A stretch of DNA of 64,000 bases from DASVCN01 sp040905665 (lineage in GTDB: Bacteria > Deinococcota > Deinococci > Deinococcales > Trueperaceae): the NCBI GenBank assembly GCA_040905665.1, contig JBBDRD010000014.1, positions 62,001-126,000 of the forward strand, in the 5' to 3' direction. This document shows, in pieces, positions 42,343 to 50,148 of this stretch. The translations under genes were made by a program, and so were the position numbers. The notes beneath the pieces were generated by a model. It saw nothing but the letters and a program-made list of their open reading frames with translations, was not told where the DNA came from and made no database searches. Position 1 is the stretch's first letter, and each line of letters begins with the position of its first letter.

Positions 42343-43755
42343 TCACCGCACTAGGTCTACTGGGCTTGCCGCGATCACCTCCATGAATTCATCGACGGAA
42401 ACTGACTCCAGGCTGCCTACGGAATTCTCGAGTCTTTCAGCATGGGTGGCCGCTGCCTGCCGCCCCAGGATCTGTGAAAGGCAATCTCGGACCTTGGCAC
42501 GGTGTAACGACTCGTCCATCGGGTTGTCAGGGTGCCCCGGGAGAACATCGACCTCCGTCTTCAATTGCTCCCCAGACTTCAAGGTCAATCGCACCACGAC
42601 GGGACTCAGCCGCCTACCGCCGAGGGAATCGTCGACCTCCTCACGCACCTTCGATCGGACGAACTCGGGGTCCAACTCTTGAACCACTTCGGGCTCGAAG
42701 TCGGCTATCGACAGGGAGCCGCGCAGCATCATCACGACGGACGTGTACGCGGCGCTAAACTGAGCTTCCACTTGAGGATCCGCGGCCGGTTGGAAAGGAC
42801 CCCCGACTATCGTGGAGACGTACTCCGGCACTAGCAGATCGATGCTCTGCACTCGCGCAGCTTCCAGCTTGTGGCGTTGCATGAGGTGGGACACGCCGTA
42901 AGCCGGTCCATGGCAGCCCCGGCAGCAGGGATACGGCTTCATGCTCAGTTGCGTGATGTAAGTCTGGTCACTCGGTGCCGCCAGTAAATCACGGACCCTG
43001 CTCTTGTCGTCAGCTATTGCGGGCACTGCATACAAACTGAGGAGCCCATGGGAACCTTCAATCACTCGCCTTGCCCCCGTAATGCCTTGCTTCGCTATAT
43101 AGGCAGCGGTGACACCGTTCCTGGTCGACAGGCCCACCTGGACCCTCTTCTCGAGGGTTCTGTCCACCCTCCCCTGAATATTCCCGGCGGCCATCGTATA
43201 TGCATGGCCGATGGAATTGACCAAGCCGTCAACTTCGAGCTTCAAAAGTTTTCCGGCTGCCACCGCGGCGCCCAGGCTCCCCAGCACTGACGTCTGATGC
43301 CAGCCCCGGTGAAGCGGAACCACGTCTGCCAGACGGCAAGCCATCTCCACACCTGCCACGTAGGCAGCCAGGAACTCCTTGCCGCTAGACTTGGTTGCTT
43401 CAGCAACCGCTAAGGCCGCCGGAAGGATACAGGTGCTCGCATGGAATCGCGCCTTGTCCAAGTTGTCGTCGAAGTCGCGGGCGTGCATCATACTGGCGTT
43501 CAACATGGCCGCCGAGGGTGCGGGCAACCTCGGTTGGAATCCGAGTACTCGAGCTTCCTCTCGTCCGCCCCAGTCCGTCATGAGTTGGGCCAGTTCGGGG
43601 ATTCCTGTTGCAGAGGAGCCAGCGAACGTCACCGCTATTCCATCCAGAACCAGTGTCTTGGCCGCTCTTATGACCTCCGCGGGGAGTTCCTCATAGGTCG
43701 TGTCCGCTGCGGTGCGAGCCAAATCAAATACGCAGTCTGTACTGGCACTGTTCAT
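42343..43755 (-). CDS. MmgE/PrpD-family protein, second copy
   Basis: A 470-aa family member. Start at ATG 43755 (MNSASTDCVFDLARTAADT) with GGAG six bases upstream; a longer open frame to 43884 only overlaps the LeuD-like gene. Shared blocks are MLNASMMHARDFDDNLDKAR (key HARDFDD, where the first copy has HALDYDETH), HRGWHQTSVLGSLGAAVAAGKLL (key GWHQTSVLGS), MKPYPCCRGCHGPAYG and VEAQFSAAYTSVVM. The change from YDETH to FDDNL near the active site suggests a different substrate from the copy at 31523. It lies just downstream of the LeuD-like gene in the same direction. Confidence 0.9.
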   Translation of the reverse strand: MNSASTDCVFDLARTAADTTYEELPAEVIRAAKTLVLDGIAVTFAGSSATGIPELAQLMTDWGGREEARVLGFQPRLPAPSAAMLNASMMHARDFDDNLDKARFHASTCILPAALAVAEATKSSGKEFLAAYVAGVEMACRLADVVPLHRGWHQTSVLGSLGAAVAAGKLLKLEVDGLVNSIGHAYTMAAGNIQGRVDRTLEKRVQVGLSTRNGVTAAYIAKQGITGARRVIEGSHGLLSLYAVPAIADDKSRVRDLLAAPSDQTYITQLSMKPYPCCRGCHGPAYGVSHLMQRHKLEAARVQSIDLLVPEYVSTIVGGPFQPAADPQVEAQFSAAYTSVVMMLRGSLSIADFEPEVVQELDPEFVRSKVREEVDDSLGGRRLSPVVVRLTLKSGEQLKTEVDVLPGHPDNPMDESLHRAKVRDCLSQILGRQAAATHAERLENSVGSLESVSVDEFMEVIAASPVDLVR

Positions 43756-43777
43756 TGAAGCTCCGTTTCGATGACTG

Positions 43778-44293
43778 CTAGCCGCTTCGTTTCGCCTGCA
43801 GTCGTTGCTGGTGGTAGGGAATGAGGCCGCCGACAGAGATGATGTCTTCCAAGAAGGCGGGCAATGGCGTAAAGGCGCCTTCATAGCTCCCGTCCTCTAC
43901 CGACACCCTTCCTTCGCTTGGCCATACACACAGCCGATCCCCTGCCTGGATCTCCTCATGGATTCCCGGGACCTCCCAGGCCCGTAAACCTTGATGAATG
44001 GCGTTGCGATAAAAGATGCGCGCAAACGAGGAGCCCAATACGCCGCTTATCCCGCACGCCTTGAGGGCAACGACAGCTTCTTCACGGCTGGATCCACACC
44101 CGAAGTTGTCTCCCACAATCATGAAGTCACCAGGTCGAACCTGTTCGGCAAAGGCAGGATCTACTATGGTCATCGCATGCTTGCCCAGTTCTTCGTCGGG
44201 AAGGAACATCTGTAGAAAGCCTGTCTGAATTATCTGGTCGGTATCGATGTCGCTACCGAAGACCCATGCCCGTCCACACCAAGGCTCTGCCAC
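43778..44293 (-). CDS. LeuD-like small subunit of an aconitase-superfamily hydro-lyase
   Basis: A 171-aa swivelling-domain subunit. It starts at GTG 44293, overlapping the previous stop as TAGTG, with AAGGAG upstream. Hallmarks are GSDIDTDQIIQTGFL, GDNFGCGSSREEAVVALKACG (key GDNFGCGSSREEA) and SFARIFYRNAIHQGL. The YRNA-type loop and specificity segment decide between isopropylmalate, homoaconitate, citraconate and dimethylmalate substrates; this one is not obviously any of them. Works with the LeuC-like subunit at 45432; the gene between them encodes a DRE-TIM enzyme. Confidence 0.92.
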   Translation of the reverse strand: MAEPWCGRAWVFGSDIDTDQIIQTGFLQMFLPDEELGKHAMTIVDPAFAEQVRPGDFMIVGDNFGCGSSREEAVVALKACGISGVLGSSFARIFYRNAIHQGLRAWEVPGIHEEIQAGDRLCVWPSEGRVSVEDGSYEGAFTPLPAFLEDIISVGGLIPYHQQRLQAKRSG

Positions 44294-45435
44294 TACACCG
44301 CCGCTCCTTCCAGCTCCTCGAGCCACTGACCAATCCAGACCTCGTCGATAGTTCTCTCATTCACTGCTGCCAAGAGCTCTGCCGCTTCACACACTGTCGC
44401 CAACAGGCGATCATCGTTGTACTTGCCGCTCATTACAAGTTTGAGCAGGATCGAGTGAATGAGGTGCCGGCCCCTTGCCTCGTTAAAGATCTTTTCGCCA
44501 ACGAGAGGCTTTGTCGGGTTTGCGAGGCCCGTAATCGACTGAAGATACAGTGAGGCCTCACGAAGTCGTTCGAGCGGAACTCCCGTACGTACGCCATATG
44601 AAAGCTCCAGGACCATTACGAGCTGCTCCAGCGATGTATGGCCTGCGCGGTCGCCGAGCCCGTTCATGCAACCGTCGAGCCACATGACGCCGGCTTCCGC
44701 CCCGGCCAACGTGTTGGCCAACCCTAGTCCGGTGTCGTCATGGCAGTGAATTTCCAGGGGGATGCTCGGGCACTCCCGGCCAAGTGCCTCGACCGTGCGC
44801 TTAGCTTGAGTAGGGGTAGCCAAACCGAAGGTGTCCTTCAAACCGAACACGTCGGCGCCGGCGTCCGCCATGCGTCTGCACAGGGTGGCCAGTCTCGCTA
44901 CCGGCGCCCGAAAGCTATCGGAGGTCGTAGCATGAAAACGCACGCCGCCTGCTTTACCGTGAGCCACGACCTCTGCAAGTGAATCTGCAAGCCGCTCGAA
45001 GTCCTTCGGCTCCCGAATGAACAAGTCGGATGATCCGGCATCGTCATTGGTGAGTATGTCGGCGCCCAACGATATGGCTTCGTCGATACTTGCCTTGGCG
45101 CTTTCCGGGTCCCGGGAGCTGAACTGTATCTTTACGCTCTTGGGCGTATTCTCAAAACACCCGTAGAGCTCTTCCAGCCTCTCATGCGGAAGAAAGTCGG
45201 GTCCAGGCAACTCGACCGCGCCCAGATTGAGGGCCTCAAGACGGGAAGCGAGTGGGAGTATCTGCTCGTGCCAGGCAGGACGGTGCGGGTAAACCGAAAC
45301 CCCCTCGTCCAATCCTTCGCGTAACGTTGAATCGTAAACCTTAACCTTACTAAGGTCCGGTCGCACATCGTCTGTCGATTGCCACGGCAATTCGAACCAG
45401 TCACGGCACAGTTCATTGAAACGTTCTTTAGTCAC
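44293..45435 (-). CDS. DRE-TIM metallolyase family protein (isopropylmalate/homocitrate synthase- or HMG-CoA lyase-like)
   Basis: A 380-aa TIM-barrel enzyme starting at GTG 45435 (GTGA overlap with the LeuC-like stop). The DRE-type active-site motif is VYDSTLREGLDEGV, the metal-binding histidines are in PLEIHCHDDTGLGLANTLAG, and GLKDTFGLATPTQAKR and DGCMNGLGDRAGHTSLEQL complete the fold. LeuA-type C-terminal regulatory domain is absent, and the protein is longer than HMG-CoA lyase (about 300 aa). It may form or cleave a C-C bond in an alkyl-malate or citrate analogue. Its location inside a leuC-leuD pair hints at a chain-elongation-like or reverse cleavage step. Confidence 0.85.
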   Translation of the reverse strand: MTKERFNELCRDWFELPWQSTDDVRPDLSKVKVYDSTLREGLDEGVSVYPHRPAWHEQILPLASRLEALNLGAVELPGPDFLPHERLEELYGCFENTPKSVKIQFSSRDPESAKASIDEAISLGADILTNDDAGSSDLFIREPKDFERLADSLAEVVAHGKAGGVRFHATTSDSFRAPVARLATLCRRMADAGADVFGLKDTFGLATPTQAKRTVEALGRECPSIPLEIHCHDDTGLGLANTLAGAEAGVMWLDGCMNGLGDRAGHTSLEQLVMVLELSYGVRTGVPLERLREASLYLQSITGLANPTKPLVGEKIFNEARGRHLIHSILLKLVMSGKYNDDRLLATVCEAAELLAAVNERTIDEVWIGQWLEELEGAAV

Positions 45436-46736
45436 GCCGACTCCATCGAAACCATCGCCCTCTTGGCTGGTCGAGGCACCCGCACCGCGTCCTTGAGGTA
45501 CGGTCTGGGATCGGTGATGTGTCCTGTCACTGCCGAGGCAGCGACCGTCGCAGCCGACGAAATGTACACAAGAGAATCCTTGTCCCCCATGCGTCCCTTG
45601 TGATTTCTGGGTGAAGAGGCTATGCAGGTCTCGCCTCCGGCCAGGAGGCCTAGGTGATGATGAGTGCAGGGGCCACAGGTTGAGTGCGTGACAGTGCATC
45701 CAGCGTCGAGGAATACGTCGAGTAAGCCGGAGTCCACCATCATCCGATACTGGTTGAGTGAATTCGGAATCACGATGGTCTTGACTCTAGGATGCGCCCG
45801 ATTATTCTTGAAGATGCGAGCAGCTATCTCCAGGTCCTCGAATCGCCCGCCCGTACAAGAGCCTATGAATGCCTGGTGAATTGGAACGTCTTCGAGCTCC
45901 GAAGCCGGCCTGACATTGTCGACCGTATGCGGGCAGGCGACTTGGGGAGCGAGTCCCTCGACGTTAAACTCCGCGACCTCATCATAGACGGGCTCCCCGG
46001 CCCCCGTCGAAGCAAACCTCTCGTATACCTCGCTACCAAAGAAATCTTCGGTCTTTGCATCCGGTTCGATGAAGCCCGCTTTTCCGGCAATTTCTATGCT
46101 CATGTTGGTGAGCGCCATACGGCCATCCATGTCGAGATCTCGTACCGTCGGTCCTGCGAATTCCAGGGCCTTGTAGAGGCCCCAGCGCATTCCCTTTTCC
46201 TGCAGAATGTGCAACATTACGTCTTTCGCCATTACGCCGTCAGTCAAGCGGCCACGGATTTCCAGTCGGACTATTGGCGGCACCTTGCACCAGTTCTTGC
46301 CGGTGCCAAGTGTGGCGGCAGCTTCGGTGTAACCAATACCGGTTGCGAAGGCCCCGACGGCACCGAGCATTGTCGTGTGAGAGTCGTTCGCCATGACCAG
46401 CATCCCCGGTCCGGCCAAACCGAGTTCCGGAATCAGCTGATGACAAATTCCCTTGGCATAGTAGTAACGAACGCCTTGGTCGATGCAAAATGCTTGCAAT
46501 TCTTTGTGCTGGTTCGCAGCCGACACCTTGTTTGGGGGTACCTCGTGGTCGAAGACACAGGCTACGCGGTCGGGATAGACAATCCTGTCGAAGCCCATCT
46601 CTTTGAACTTCTGCATTACCTTAGGACCACCGGTATCGTGGAAGTAGACGAAGTCGGGCGTTACCTCGATGATGTCGCCGACCTCGACCTCCGACACCCC
46701 AGCAGCCCTGGCGAGAGTCTTGTGAAGTGTATGCAT
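45432..46736 (-). CDS. LeuC-like large subunit of an aconitase-superfamily hydro-lyase
   Basis: A 434-aa [4Fe-4S] subunit. Cluster cysteines are Cys294 in FIGSCTGGR and Cys354/Cys357 in HSTCGPCTHHH; other hallmarks are MLVMANDSHTTMLGAVGAFATGIG (key NDSHTTMLGAVGAFATGIG) and SSPRNHKGRMGDKDSLVYI. With about 430 residues and a separate small subunit it matches the archaeal-type LeuC/HacA and dimethylmalate or citraconate dehydratase group. It is translationally coupled to the DRE-TIM enzyme (GTGA). It should isomerise or hydrate a 2- or 3-substituted malate or citrate analogue; substrate unknown. Confidence 0.93.
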   Translation of the reverse strand: MHTLHKTLARAAGVSEVEVGDIIEVTPDFVYFHDTGGPKVMQKFKEMGFDRIVYPDRVACVFDHEVPPNKVSAANQHKELQAFCIDQGVRYYYAKGICHQLIPELGLAGPGMLVMANDSHTTMLGAVGAFATGIGYTEAAATLGTGKNWCKVPPIVRLEIRGRLTDGVMAKDVMLHILQEKGMRWGLYKALEFAGPTVRDLDMDGRMALTNMSIEIAGKAGFIEPDAKTEDFFGSEVYERFASTGAGEPVYDEVAEFNVEGLAPQVACPHTVDNVRPASELEDVPIHQAFIGSCTGGRFEDLEIAARIFKNNRAHPRVKTIVIPNSLNQYRMMVDSGLLDVFLDAGCTVTHSTCGPCTHHHLGLLAGGETCIASSPRNHKGRMGDKDSLVYISSAATVAASAVTGHITDPRPYLKDAVRVPRPAKRAMVSMESA

Positions 46737-46825
46737 CAGTTACATTCCCTCCTCTGGGTTATTGCCTTTGCCAGCGCCGGATACATCGCCACTCATGTCT
46801 GCAAACTCGTAAACACAGTTCATTT

Positions 46826-47125
46826 CTAGACGAGACTCCCGATCACGCCGAAGCCCACGCCCAGGATGACGAGCCCAATGACGAGTATCAAAACGCGAAC
46901 CAATCCGGTGGAGGCGTTGGAGATGGTCCGTTCGGCACCCATCCTCAGGAACGCAGCGACCATGTGTATGACGAGCGATAGCAGGAGCAGGGAGCCGACG
47001 ACTGCGTTCGCCGTCATGCCATCGACCCATACGTGCAGCAGGATCAAAGGTCCGAGTACCAACGCAGATATTCGCTGCACCAGCCATATCGGGTACCGGC
47101 CCGTGGGTCTCGTGTTGGCGCGCAT
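46826..47125 (-). CDS. Succinate dehydrogenase-like membrane anchor subunit (SdhD-like)
   Basis: A 99-aa three-helix membrane protein. It contains WLVQRISALVLGPLILLHVW, with the R/S pair before helix 1 and the histidine of ILLHVW being typical haem/quinone ligands in SdhC/SdhD proteins, and a second His in LSLVIHMVAAFLRMGAER. The ATG at 47125 abuts the SdhC-like stop. 89 bases separate it from the LeuC-like gene. The pair of anchors would link the flavoprotein complex to the quinone pool. Confidence 0.85.
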   Translation of the reverse strand: MRANTRPTGRYPIWLVQRISALVLGPLILLHVWVDGMTANAVVGSLLLLSLVIHMVAAFLRMGAERTISNASTGLVRVLILVIGLVILGVGFGVIGSLV

Positions 47126-47527
47126 CTAGAACGCTGCCTCCCAGACTCCGGCAATTAAAGCCAGGACGACTGTCCCTGCTACGGCAGGTCGATGTGCACT
47201 TCGCCAACCTACCTCGGACAGCATGATCCGGAGGCCGTAGAGAAAGTGGAATACGACGGCGAAGAACACGACTCCCCTTACCACCGGTACGTGCTGGAGA
47301 TAGGCAAGGAACGAGCTACCGACCTCGGGAGAGATCGCCCTTAGCGCCGGGATCCTGAGAAAGCCCTGGCCCAATACGTGCAGCAGAACGAAGGCTCCCA
47401 ATACTGCGCCAGAATATCGGTAGAGCAAACGGCCAAGCCGAGCTACCGAAAAGCTCTCTGCCCTTCGCGACCGATCCCTGGGCAGGCGAACTCTTCCAGG
47501 GGAGAAGCCGTACTCTCCCTTAGACAT
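47126..47527 (-). CDS. Succinate dehydrogenase-like cytochrome b subunit (SdhC-like)
   Basis: A 133-aa protein with three membrane helices after a basic N-terminus. The first helix region is LLYRYSGAVLGAFVLLHVLG, with a histidine placed as a haem ligand; FFAVVFHFLYGLRIMLSEVG supplies a second His and the HxxxGLRxxxxD-like segment of the family, with Glu in place of Asp. Start at ATG 47527 shares a base with the SdhB-like stop (TGATG), so it is coupled. Longer upstream open frame is overlap with SdhB. Confidence 0.88.
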   Translation of the reverse strand: MSKGEYGFSPGRVRLPRDRSRRAESFSVARLGRLLYRYSGAVLGAFVLLHVLGQGFLRIPALRAISPEVGSSFLAYLQHVPVVRGVVFFAVVFHFLYGLRIMLSEVGWRSAHRPAVAGTVVLALIAGVWEAAF

Positions 47528-48234
47528 CAGCTGCCGTCCCCAAAAAGGATGTCTTGACGGAAGTGCCTGATCTGGTCGGCGAGGGGAATCTCGACCGGGC
47601 AAACCTCCGTGCAGATGTCACATGAGAAGCACTCGTAGAGCCCCCCTTCGACCGCCTGTCCTGCCCTGTCCTGCCGATCAACTGGATGCTCGTCCAACCT
47701 TCTGAGTTGAGCCATCAGCATCGGTCCCTCGAATTCACGCAAGTGGACGGCGGGACACTCGGTTACGCAGAGTTGACAGTTAATGCAGGAGTTGATGAGT
47801 TGCTGCTTCTCTGCCTTTTCCTCAGAAATGCGCAGGGGACCTCGTTCAGAGGGTATGCCGCCTTGAGTCGACTCCAAACCGACAGGGGTGAGATTCAACC
47901 TCTTCCGGTTGTCGTCCACCTGTTGCCGTGAGACGACCAGGTCACGGACTACGGGAAAGGGTGGTGACAGCGGCTCAACTCGCATGTTCGGTTTCGCTCT
48001 CTCCTGGCACGCGAGGACCGAACGTCCATTGACGAGAACCGAACAGGTACCGCAGCGGGAGGTTCGGCAAGCAAATTCAAAGGCCAAATCGCTGGCCTCG
48101 TTTTCGTAGATATAACGCAATACGTCGAGTACACGCTGCTCTGGAAATGCCGGGACGCTAAAGGTGTCGTATCGAGGCACGCCGTCTTTTGCAGGATCGA
48201 ATCGATAGACACTTACATTAAGATGCCTTAGCAT
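47527..48234 (-). CDS. Succinate dehydrogenase-like iron-sulfur subunit (SdhB/FrdB-like)
   Basis: A 235-aa electron-transfer subunit. The [2Fe-2S] ligands are Cys56, Cys61, Cys64 and Cys76 (CRTSRCGTCSVLVNG). Two further clusters are CINCQLCVTECP (Cys150, 153, 156, 160) and CFSCDICTEVCPVEIP (Cys202, 205, 208, 212). The full set matches SdhB/FrdB. A four-cysteine third motif, rather than three, suggests [4Fe-4S] at the site near quinone. It overlaps the flavoprotein gene by 17 bp. Confidence 0.9.
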   Translation of the reverse strand: MLRHLNVSVYRFDPAKDGVPRYDTFSVPAFPEQRVLDVLRYIYENEASDLAFEFACRTSRCGTCSVLVNGRSVLACQERAKPNMRVEPLSPPFPVVRDLVVSRQQVDDNRKRLNLTPVGLESTQGGIPSERGPLRISEEKAEKQQLINSCINCQLCVTECPAVHLREFEGPMLMAQLRRLDEHPVDRQDRAGQAVEGGLYECFSCDICTEVCPVEIPLADQIRHFRQDILFGDGS

Positions 48235-49948
48235 ATTTAAGTCCCCTCTTCCTCAGACTCGGTTCGCCATTCTGGTTCTGCACTACGATGTTGCAAGCCC
48301 ACTCGTCTCGCACCTCGGGAAAGTCGCTCCGGAAGTGAGCGCCGCGAGACTCTTCTCGAAAGTTAGCGGCGCTGGTCATCACCGAAGCAACGTCCAGCAG
48401 GTTGTCTATTTCGAAGTACTCCTGCAATTCCCTGTTAAGCGTCTTCACCGCTGAAATCTGAATACCGTTGTCGATGGACTTGCGCAACCCCGACAACCGA
48501 TCGAGCGTCTCCGCGAGACCGGCGCCGTCACGTATTACCCCGACGTGGTCCCACATCATCTCCTGGATACGCTTCTTGACCTGGGCAACCCGGGTAGCTC
48601 CGTTTCGACCAATGGGCTGAACACGACGGGCGGCGCGCTTCACAACGTCGTCTGCGGGTTTGTCCAGATCCTGGCCCGCCGGGTTCCGCCCAGCCAATGC
48701 CATCTGTGCCGCAGCCTTCCCAGCACGGAAACCGAATACCTGGATATCGGGAAGGGAATTGCCACCCACCCTATTGGCCCCGTGTACCCCGCCGCTTACT
48801 TCTCCCGCAGCAAAGAGATTGTCGATCGATGTGCGACCGTTAGCGTCGATCCTGACTCCACCGACCGTGTAGAGAGCACTCGGCGTGACTTGCAGCGGGT
48901 CATCAAAGCGAGCAGTCCCCGGACCGTAGTTCTCCAGGATCCGCCGAACGTACATGGGCCGCTCCTTCAGGAAGATTTCCTGAATGCTTTTGTCTGCCTT
49001 GAGGTACACGCCGCCCTCCGGTGTTCCCCGTCCCGCCCTTATCTCACTGAAAATGGCCTGTGCCAACACATCTCGAGTACCCGACTCCATGCGCTCGGGG
49101 TCATAGCGCTTCATGAAGCGCTCCCCTTCGATATTCAGCAAATGGCCAGGCTCTCCATCAACGTCCCAGTGTCGACGGCCATAGTACTGAGGCTCCAGCA
49201 GGGTATACCCGCGAATACTCTGGGGGTAAACGAATGAGATCGGGATGTACTGGAAGAACTCCATGTCTATGAGCTCTGCTCCAGCGCGAAATGCCATTCC
49301 CAACCCGTCACCACTGTTCAAGATCGGTCCCGAGTTCGTTGCATAGAGTTGGGACGCTCCACCGGTAGCAAGGATCACCGTCTGAGCCTCGATGACGACC
49401 CACCCGCCGTTCAGCAAGTCGTACCCGATAGCGCCCGCGACGCGACTTCCGACCATCAGAAGCTCGATTGCCATTACGTACTCCAGGTATGGGATGTCTC
49501 TCGCGAACATCTGGTTGATCAGCGTTTCTGCGATTCCCACGCCCTCGTCCTGCGCACCCAGAAGACGCAGCCTTGTGCCGCCACCGACACCCACAACGCG
49601 ATACTCGGTGTCGTCAACACGACCCCAGATCAGGCCGAAGTCCTCCAGGTCGTAGGCTCGGTCCAGGGAGTCATCGACCAGCGTTTGCACGAGCTCGGGA
49701 TTGTTGAGATACGCGCCGCCAGCCATTGTGTCTTTGAAATGAAGGTCCCTGCTATCCTCTGGATCGAAACCAGTAACAGCCTGGAAACGACCACCGCTCA
49801 TCCTGGTATGACTCATGCGCAGAAGTCCTTTGGAGACTAGGACGACCTTTGCTCCCTCGTCATGCGCAGCCAGAGCTGCTCTCAGTCCAGCGCCGCCGCT
49901 TCCCACAACGAGAACGTCCGTTGCAACCCGGCCTAGGTGTCTGTCCAC
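48218..49948 (-). CDS. Succinate dehydrogenase/fumarate reductase-like flavoprotein (SdhA-like), atypical active site
   Basis: A 576-aa FAD subunit. The dinucleotide fold is DVLVVGSGGAGLRAALAAHD, the flavin-linking His is in MSHTRMSGG, the conserved RD pair is in ESGTRDVLAQAI, and the C-terminal FAD loop is GGVHGANRVGGNSLPD. Where SdhA/FrdA have PxxHYxMGG, this protein has VTPSALYTVGG, with Leu at about 359 in place of the substrate-binding His, so it probably oxidises or reduces something other than succinate/fumarate. I start it at GTG 49948 because AGGAG lies 7 bases upstream; TTG 49951 is possible. First gene of the long minus-strand run, 89 bases after the palindrome at 50037-50054. Confidence 0.9.
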   Translation of the reverse strand: MDRHLGRVATDVLVVGSGGAGLRAALAAHDEGAKVVLVSKGLLRMSHTRMSGGRFQAVTGFDPEDSRDLHFKDTMAGGAYLNNPELVQTLVDDSLDRAYDLEDFGLIWGRVDDTEYRVVGVGGGTRLRLLGAQDEGVGIAETLINQMFARDIPYLEYVMAIELLMVGSRVAGAIGYDLLNGGWVVIEAQTVILATGGASQLYATNSGPILNSGDGLGMAFRAGAELIDMEFFQYIPISFVYPQSIRGYTLLEPQYYGRRHWDVDGEPGHLLNIEGERFMKRYDPERMESGTRDVLAQAIFSEIRAGRGTPEGGVYLKADKSIQEIFLKERPMYVRRILENYGPGTARFDDPLQVTPSALYTVGGVRIDANGRTSIDNLFAAGEVSGGVHGANRVGGNSLPDIQVFGFRAGKAAAQMALAGRNPAGQDLDKPADDVVKRAARRVQPIGRNGATRVAQVKKRIQEMMWDHVGVIRDGAGLAETLDRLSGLRKSIDNGIQISAVKTLNRELQEYFEIDNLLDVASVMTSAANFREESRGAHFRSDFPEVRDEWACNIVVQNQNGEPSLRKRGLKYAKAS

Positions 49949-50036
49949 CAATTAACTCCTCGCAAGGACCAGAGTCATCAAACTGAAAAACCATGGCCCG
50001 AGTGGCGTAGCGAATGTTGCTTGCCTTGTCCACAGG

Positions 50037-50054
50037 AGTATACGCGTGTATACA
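50037..50054 (-). promoter_or_regulatory. 18-bp palindromic operator, right end of the catabolic island
   Basis: On the minus strand this reads TGTATACACGCGTATACT and matches the site at 25572-25589 at 16 of 18 positions. Both sites point toward the island, upstream of its two outermost genes (here the SdhA-like gene). Confidence 0.75.
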
Positions 50055-50148
50055 AAGGGTGTCAACCGGCCGCATTCACTCAAATAAAAATCGAACTCTG
50101 GAGGCTTTGGATAGCTCAAAAGTAATTCGTACCGTGGAGGATCGCGTC

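Noticed and set aside
43756..43884. 43-residue N-terminal extension of the second MmgE/PrpD protein
   Set aside because: It overlaps the LeuD-like gene, is unlike the family, and ATG 43755 has a good ribosome-binding site.
45436..45699. N-terminal extension of the DRE-TIM protein
   Set aside because: It is a shadow of the LeuC-like gene; GTG 45435 in a GTGA overlap fits the family start.
25626..49948. Island as a prophage or integrative element
   Set aside because: No integrase, relaxase, phage structural gene or tRNA-derived attachment site is seen; the palindromes at the ends are better explained as operators because of their position and orientation before the outermost genes.
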